Shown here: piece after piece, positions 6,180 through 9,366 of the stretch
How positions within the stretch are numbered: position 1 is the stretch's first letter
How the letters are laid out: the number at the start of each line of letters is the position of its first letter
Origin: Spirochaetaceae bacterium
GTDB lineage: Bacteria > Spirochaetota > Spirochaetia > SZUA-6 > Fen-1364
Assembly: GCA_003170115.1 (NCBI GenBank)
Contig: PMZS01000210.1
Location: forward strand, 1-9,366
DNA length: 9,366 nucleotides
Direction: 5' to 3'
The notes under the pieces: generated by a model
What the model was told of the DNA's origin: nothing
The model's input: the letters and a program-made list of their open reading frames with translations, nothing else
Database searches by the model: none
Translations under genes and position numbers: made by a program

Positions 6180-7223
6180 CTATTTCACCTTCTTTCGAAG
6201 CTTTCGCCCGGTGGGGTGCGGCGTCTCGGGGACGGCAATCGTGGCTCGCTGCCGCGCGGAGAGCACCGCCATCAGGATAAGTGCTGCCGCGATGAGGAGG
6301 ACGTTCAGGATCTGTCCCGTGGTGAAATTGAACCAGGTGAATTGCGAGGAGAAGTTGTCCAGCTTCACCAGCGTGATCGGGTAGCCGTAGCCGCCGAATC
6401 CCAGACCCTTGTCCGGCTGGCGCACGTACTCGATGAAGAAGCGGATGACACCGTACCCGAGCATGTAGCAGGCGACGGAAAACCCCTTGTAGGGCCTGCG
6501 CTTCCGCACGATGAACCACAGGATCAGCCAGAGGACCAGGCCTTCGAAGAAGGCCTCGTACAGCTGCGAGGGATGCCGGGGGAGGTTCACGAGGCCCGAT
6601 GCGGGGACGGGGAGTCCGACGGAGCCAGCGTAGTCCTTCACCCATTGCTGGTTGGCGGGGAAGCTCTCCGCGTTCGGGAAAATCATCCCCCAGGGCGCGG
6701 TCGTGATCCTTCCGTACAGCTCGCCGTTGATGAAGTTGCCCAGCCGCCCGAAGGTGTACCCCAGCGGGATCCCTGAAACGAGCATGTCCCCCCAGCCCAG
6801 CATGTCGAGTTTTTTCACCTTCAAGTACGTGAGGATCGCGATGGTGGCGCCCAGGACTCCGCCGTGGTATGACATGCCGGCGATACCGGTGAGATGCACC
6901 CTGCCGTCCACCACGGCAAAAGGAAGGATGATCTGCAGGGGATGCTGGAAGTAGTACCCGCTGGGATCGTAGATGGTGACGGCGAATGCGCGCGCGCCCA
7001 CCAGAAGTCCGATGATCGCCCAGAAGAACATGTCGAGCACCGCATCCCTCTCCGCCGCGCTCGTCGGTTCACCGGGCTGTCCGTCTCTTCTCCTCAGCTG
7101 CCACATGAAAAGCAGGTACGTGATGGCAAAGGCAACCAGGTACATGAAACCGTACCACCTGACGGGCAGCCCGGGGATGATTTCGGGCCGGATCCACGAG
7201 GGGTATGGAATATACGACAGCAT
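6180..7223 (-). CDS. lgt: Prolipoprotein diacylglyceryl transferase Lgt
   Basis: A 347-residue multi-pass inner-membrane enzyme that moves diacylglycerol from phosphatidylglycerol to the lipobox Cys of prolipoproteins, the first step of lipoprotein maturation. Visible signatures are RWYG (22-25), GMSYHGG (116-122), GRLGNFINGELYGR (159-172; R160, N163 and E168 in the Lgt signature), RHPSQLYEA (216-224) and EYVRQPD (265-271). It is longer than E. coli Lgt (291 residues), mainly from an insert around residues 173-215 after the signature and a basic cytoplasmic tail ending KLRKKVK. Hydrophobic helices span the protein, with the last about 303-322. The PSWIRPEIIPGLPVRWYG opening resembles spirochaetal Lgt as I remember it. 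The start ATG 7223 has a strong GGAAGGAG. It begins 24 nt after the fapA stop and precedes nifS. Confidence 0.96.
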   Translation of the reverse strand: MLSYIPYPSWIRPEIIPGLPVRWYGFMYLVAFAITYLLFMWQLRRRDGQPGEPTSAAERDAVLDMFFWAIIGLLVGARAFAVTIYDPSGYYFQHPLQIILPFAVVDGRVHLTGIAGMSYHGGVLGATIAILTYLKVKKLDMLGWGDMLVSGIPLGYTFGRLGNFINGELYGRITTAPWGMIFPNAESFPANQQWVKDYAGSVGLPVPASGLVNLPRHPSQLYEAFFEGLVLWLILWFIVRKRRPYKGFSVACYMLGYGVIRFFIEYVRQPDKGLGFGGYGYPITLVKLDNFSSQFTWFNFTTGQILNVLLIAAALILMAVLSARQRATIAVPETPHPTGRKLRKKVK

Positions 7224-7229
7224 GCGGAT

Positions 7230-7237
7230 CTCCTTCC
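7230..7237 (-). promoter_or_regulatory. Ribosome binding site of lgt
   Basis: GGAAGGAG on the minus strand lies 6 nt before the ATG at 7223, close to the ideal anti-16S match. It lies in the 24-nt gap after the fapA stop and is the strongest such site seen in the window. Confidence 0.8.
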
Positions 7238-7247
7238 GAGCTCTACC

Positions 7248-9366
7248 TTACAGCTTTTCCACGATCCTGCCCTGCGCCGGATCGAAGCGGAGACTGATCA
7301 TCTTTTTCTCTGTACGCGTCTCGTAGCGTCGACCGTGACTCTCGAGAATGACCCCGGGGTAAAGGGTACCCCGCACGACAACCTCGGAGGGCACGTGCTC
7401 GTCGTACCTGTCGCGCAGCGTGATGAGGCGCATCTTGCGCTGTTCAATGAGCTTCAAGGCCTGGACTTTCTGCACTCGCGCGCGCGAGAGCATCGTGGCG
7501 GCCTGGGACTGCGCGGGAGCCACGCCGACCGTCGCGCCGGCCGCCGCCACGGACTCGGAGGCACGCTTCTCAAGAACGAACATCTCGGTGTCCAGGTCGG
7601 CGACCCTCTTCGTGAGTGCCGCGACTTCACGCTCTTCCCGCTCGATCTGGTCTTTTACGAGGAAATCCTGGCCGAAGGAGACGACAGTGCGCACGCCGCT
7701 CGGGGAGCCGATGTTCTGCGCCTCCACGCCGCGGCTGGCCCGCACCTCGCCGGCCACGAGGGTGCCCTTTTCCGTGTCCAGCTTCAGCCTCCCGTTGCAC
7801 TTCACCTGGCAGCGGACGCACGCGCCGTGCAAGTGCACATCCCCGATGGCGAGGAGGACCGCCCGCTCGGCGAACTGGCCCTCGATGTCCCTCTTGGATC
7901 TCAGGACCGCTTTCCCCTCTCCCTTGATTCCCTGCCCCACCGTGATGCTGCCGTCCGCGGAGAGCAGGGCCGCCTCCACCGCCGCGCCGACTTCGAGAAT
8001 CCCCTCCGCCATCACGGTGAACCCCGAACGCACGGATCCGCCGATTCTCACAATGCCGGGGAACTTGATGTTGCCCGTGGCCATGGAGACATCACCCTCC
8101 ACGGTGTGGGCCTCCGTCACGGAAAGCACACCGCCGTCCCGCACGAGCTCTCCCGCGCTGTCCGAGGTGAACCGGATGCTCCCGTCCGGCCGGAGCTCCT
8201 CGCGGATCCCGCGGCCTGCCTTCAGGGTCTCCTGCGCCTCGGCGGGAACCGTGAGAGTCTTCCCTGTCACGTCCCAGCCGTCCTCCGCGAGAGGGTCCCG
8301 CGGCCGCACGGTGGCCACCAGCTCGCCTTTGCGGATTCTGCTGATCCGGTCCTGGATGCGGAAATCGGCGCGGCCGTCCTTGCGGAGGGCCAGGGCCTGT
8401 CCGGTGGCAATGTGCACGTGGAACTCGATCCTCTTCTGCGCGTCCATCCGCGGCGGCCGGCCCTCCGCAATGGGCTGATCGAGAAAGCCTTCGCCCCGGA
8501 TGAGCCTGTCCATGAGAACGAGCACCTTCTGCTCGTCGATGCCCTTCTGCACGCCGGCCTGCCGGATGCGGGCACGCGCGTCCTCGGGGGATATCCGCGC
8601 CCCGTCTCCCTCCGGCGGGAAGAAGGAGACGGATGCCTTCATGCGGTCGGGAGCGAGGGTCACCTGCATCTCGGCGTCCCGGTGGGGCCTGACCCTCAGG
8701 AGGATGACCATGCCGTCGCTTCCCTTTTCCAGGATCCCGGGTTCGGTGGCCACGACGACGTCCTTGCGCATCGCCACGCCCTCGAAAAGCCGGACCACCG
8801 CGGCCCCGGATCTCAAGGGGCTGATCGCGGCGCCGAACGCGTCTACCCCCGGCTGCCCGCCCAGGGAAGGTGAGATGCGAAGGACCTCTCCGTCCTTCTT
8901 CATCCGCGCGACAGCCTCGACTCGTGCGAGGGGGAAGGCGGCAAGAGAGGCCAGGGATTTCAGCGCCTCTGGACGGGCGGCCGCCGTCGCCCTGATGGCG
9001 GCCGCCTCCTGGGCCGGCAGGAACAGCGCGCGCCACTCCACCTTCGGCTCCGAGCCCGGTTTCGCGGCACGGCCGGAGACCAGGACATAGTCGGCCAGCT
9101 CCGCGGCGGTACCGGCAAAGAAGGCAAGCAGGTCTTTGCGCACGGCAACCGGATCGAAGCCCTTCACCTTGCTGGCACGGATGGCCTCGCTCACCGCGGC
9201 GGGGGTCAGCGGGGTCCCCCCTCCCCTGCCCTTCCGCAGGAACAGGACAGCCTTCAGCTTGTCGGCGGACACGGTTACCACGGCGACGCCGTTCACGGCA
9301 GGAGAAAGCGGGGCGGCGGCGAGCGGCGCGCCGCGCAGGATCGCGTCCTGCATCATCGACTCGATC
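7248..9366 (-). CDS. FapA-family (DUF342) protein, 5' end possibly outside window
   Basis: The frame is open from the right edge to the stop at 7248; from ATG 9356 it gives 702 residues. No ribosome site is visible in the ten bases before that ATG, so the true start may lie further right. The protein has a FapA/DUF342 layout. A first N-terminal copy (about 22-225) contains VTVSADKLKA and GQPGVDAFGAAI. A second copy (about 228-375) contains VTLAPDRMKA and EDGWDVTGKTL. Then come a Gly-rich right-handed beta-helix region (about 400-565), a charged coiled-coil segment (about 565-655) and a short C-terminal strand region. There is no signal peptide or membrane segment, so it is cytoplasmic. FapA of Vibrio vulnificus affects flagellar assembly and binds EIIA-Glc; that role is not proven for this homologue. 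The beta-helix carries three close Cys (C513, C516, C520). The gene is followed 24 nt later by lgt. Confidence 0.88.
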   Translation of the reverse strand, partial: IESMMQDAILRGAPLAAAPLSPAVNGVAVVTVSADKLKAVLFLRKGRGGGTPLTPAAVSEAIRASKVKGFDPVAVRKDLLAFFAGTAAELADYVLVSGRAAKPGSEPKVEWRALFLPAQEAAAIRATAAARPEALKSLASLAAFPLARVEAVARMKKDGEVLRISPSLGGQPGVDAFGAAISPLRSGAAVVRLFEGVAMRKDVVVATEPGILEKGSDGMVILLRVRPHRDAEMQVTLAPDRMKASVSFFPPEGDGARISPEDARARIRQAGVQKGIDEQKVLVLMDRLIRGEGFLDQPIAEGRPPRMDAQKRIEFHVHIATGQALALRKDGRADFRIQDRISRIRKGELVATVRPRDPLAEDGWDVTGKTLTVPAEAQETLKAGRGIREELRPDGSIRFTSDSAGELVRDGGVLSVTEAHTVEGDVSMATGNIKFPGIVRIGGSVRSGFTVMAEGILEVGAAVEAALLSADGSITVGQGIKGEGKAVLRSKRDIEGQFAERAVLLAIGDVHLHGACVRCQVKCNGRLKLDTEKGTLVAGEVRASRGVEAQNIGSPSGVRTVVSFGQDFLVKDQIEREEREVAALTKRVADLDTEMFVLEKRASESVAAAGATVGVAPAQSQAATMLSRARVQKVQALKLIEQRKMRLITLRDRYDEHVPSEVVVRGTLYPGVILESHGRRYETRTEKKMISLRFDPAQGRIVEKL

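Noticed and set aside
5327..6280. A 317-codon plus-strand open frame across nifS and the end of lgt
   Set aside because: It is antisense to nifS, which has all active-site residues, and shows no domain of its own.
6894..8873. A 659-codon open frame on the plus strand, opposite fapA
   Set aside because: It is antisense to a well-supported FapA-family gene, is rich in His, Arg and Pro with no recognisable domain, and is a typical shadow frame in GC-rich DNA.

Overview
The window is a GC-rich bacterial chromosome segment of conventional, tightly packed genes. The Lgt protein has an N-terminus and a bulky insert of the kind seen in spirochaetes. It sits beside a FapA (DUF342) protein and a seven-helix LuxR-type regulator, so Spirochaetota is my best guess. 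This is inference from remembered family resemblance; Acidobacteriota or another deep-branching anaerobic phylum is possible. I see no phage, insertion-sequence, tRNA, rRNA or CRISPR features.

Left part (1-2840). A creatininase-family amidohydrolase, cut by the left edge, reads leftward from about 600. Divergent from it, three genes read rightward: a hotdog-fold acyl-CoA thioesterase (701-1126), a metallo-beta-lactamase-fold hydrolase (1123-1878) and a sugar phosphate isomerase/epimerase-like TIM-barrel protein (1875-2840). Successive genes overlap by 4 nt (GTGA and ATGA), and each downstream start has its own Shine-Dalgarno sequence. They are almost certainly one translationally coupled operon, probably for an undefined small-molecule catabolic or detoxification step.

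Middle (2841-3015). A non-coding island between convergent genes, about 38% GC by hand count over its first 160 bases. It holds a perfect 12-bp inverted repeat with arms 79 bp apart start to start, four copies of ACTTTTT, and a perfect TATAAT. This is the least explained stretch of the window.

Right part (3016-9366). Five genes read leftward with short gaps: fapA (open to the right edge), lgt, nifS, nifU and a membrane-anchored LuxR-type regulator. Gaps in transcription order are 24, 64, 26 and 17 nt, which suggests one operon. NifS and a full three-domain NifU form a NIF-type Fe-S assembly pair: NifS supplies sulfur and NifU is the scaffold. No nitrogenase genes are visible, so a general Fe-S role in an anaerobe is the simplest reading. 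Lgt lipidates prolipoproteins, and FapA is a cytoplasmic beta-helix/coiled-coil protein linked to flagella or surface structures in other bacteria. The regulator as last gene of the cluster is a notable arrangement.

Nothing here is a clearly undescribed system. The items most worth a second look are the repeat-bearing AT-rich island, the regulator closing the nifS-nifU cluster, the doubled N-terminal domain of FapA, and the coupled thioesterase-MBL-isomerase cassette.
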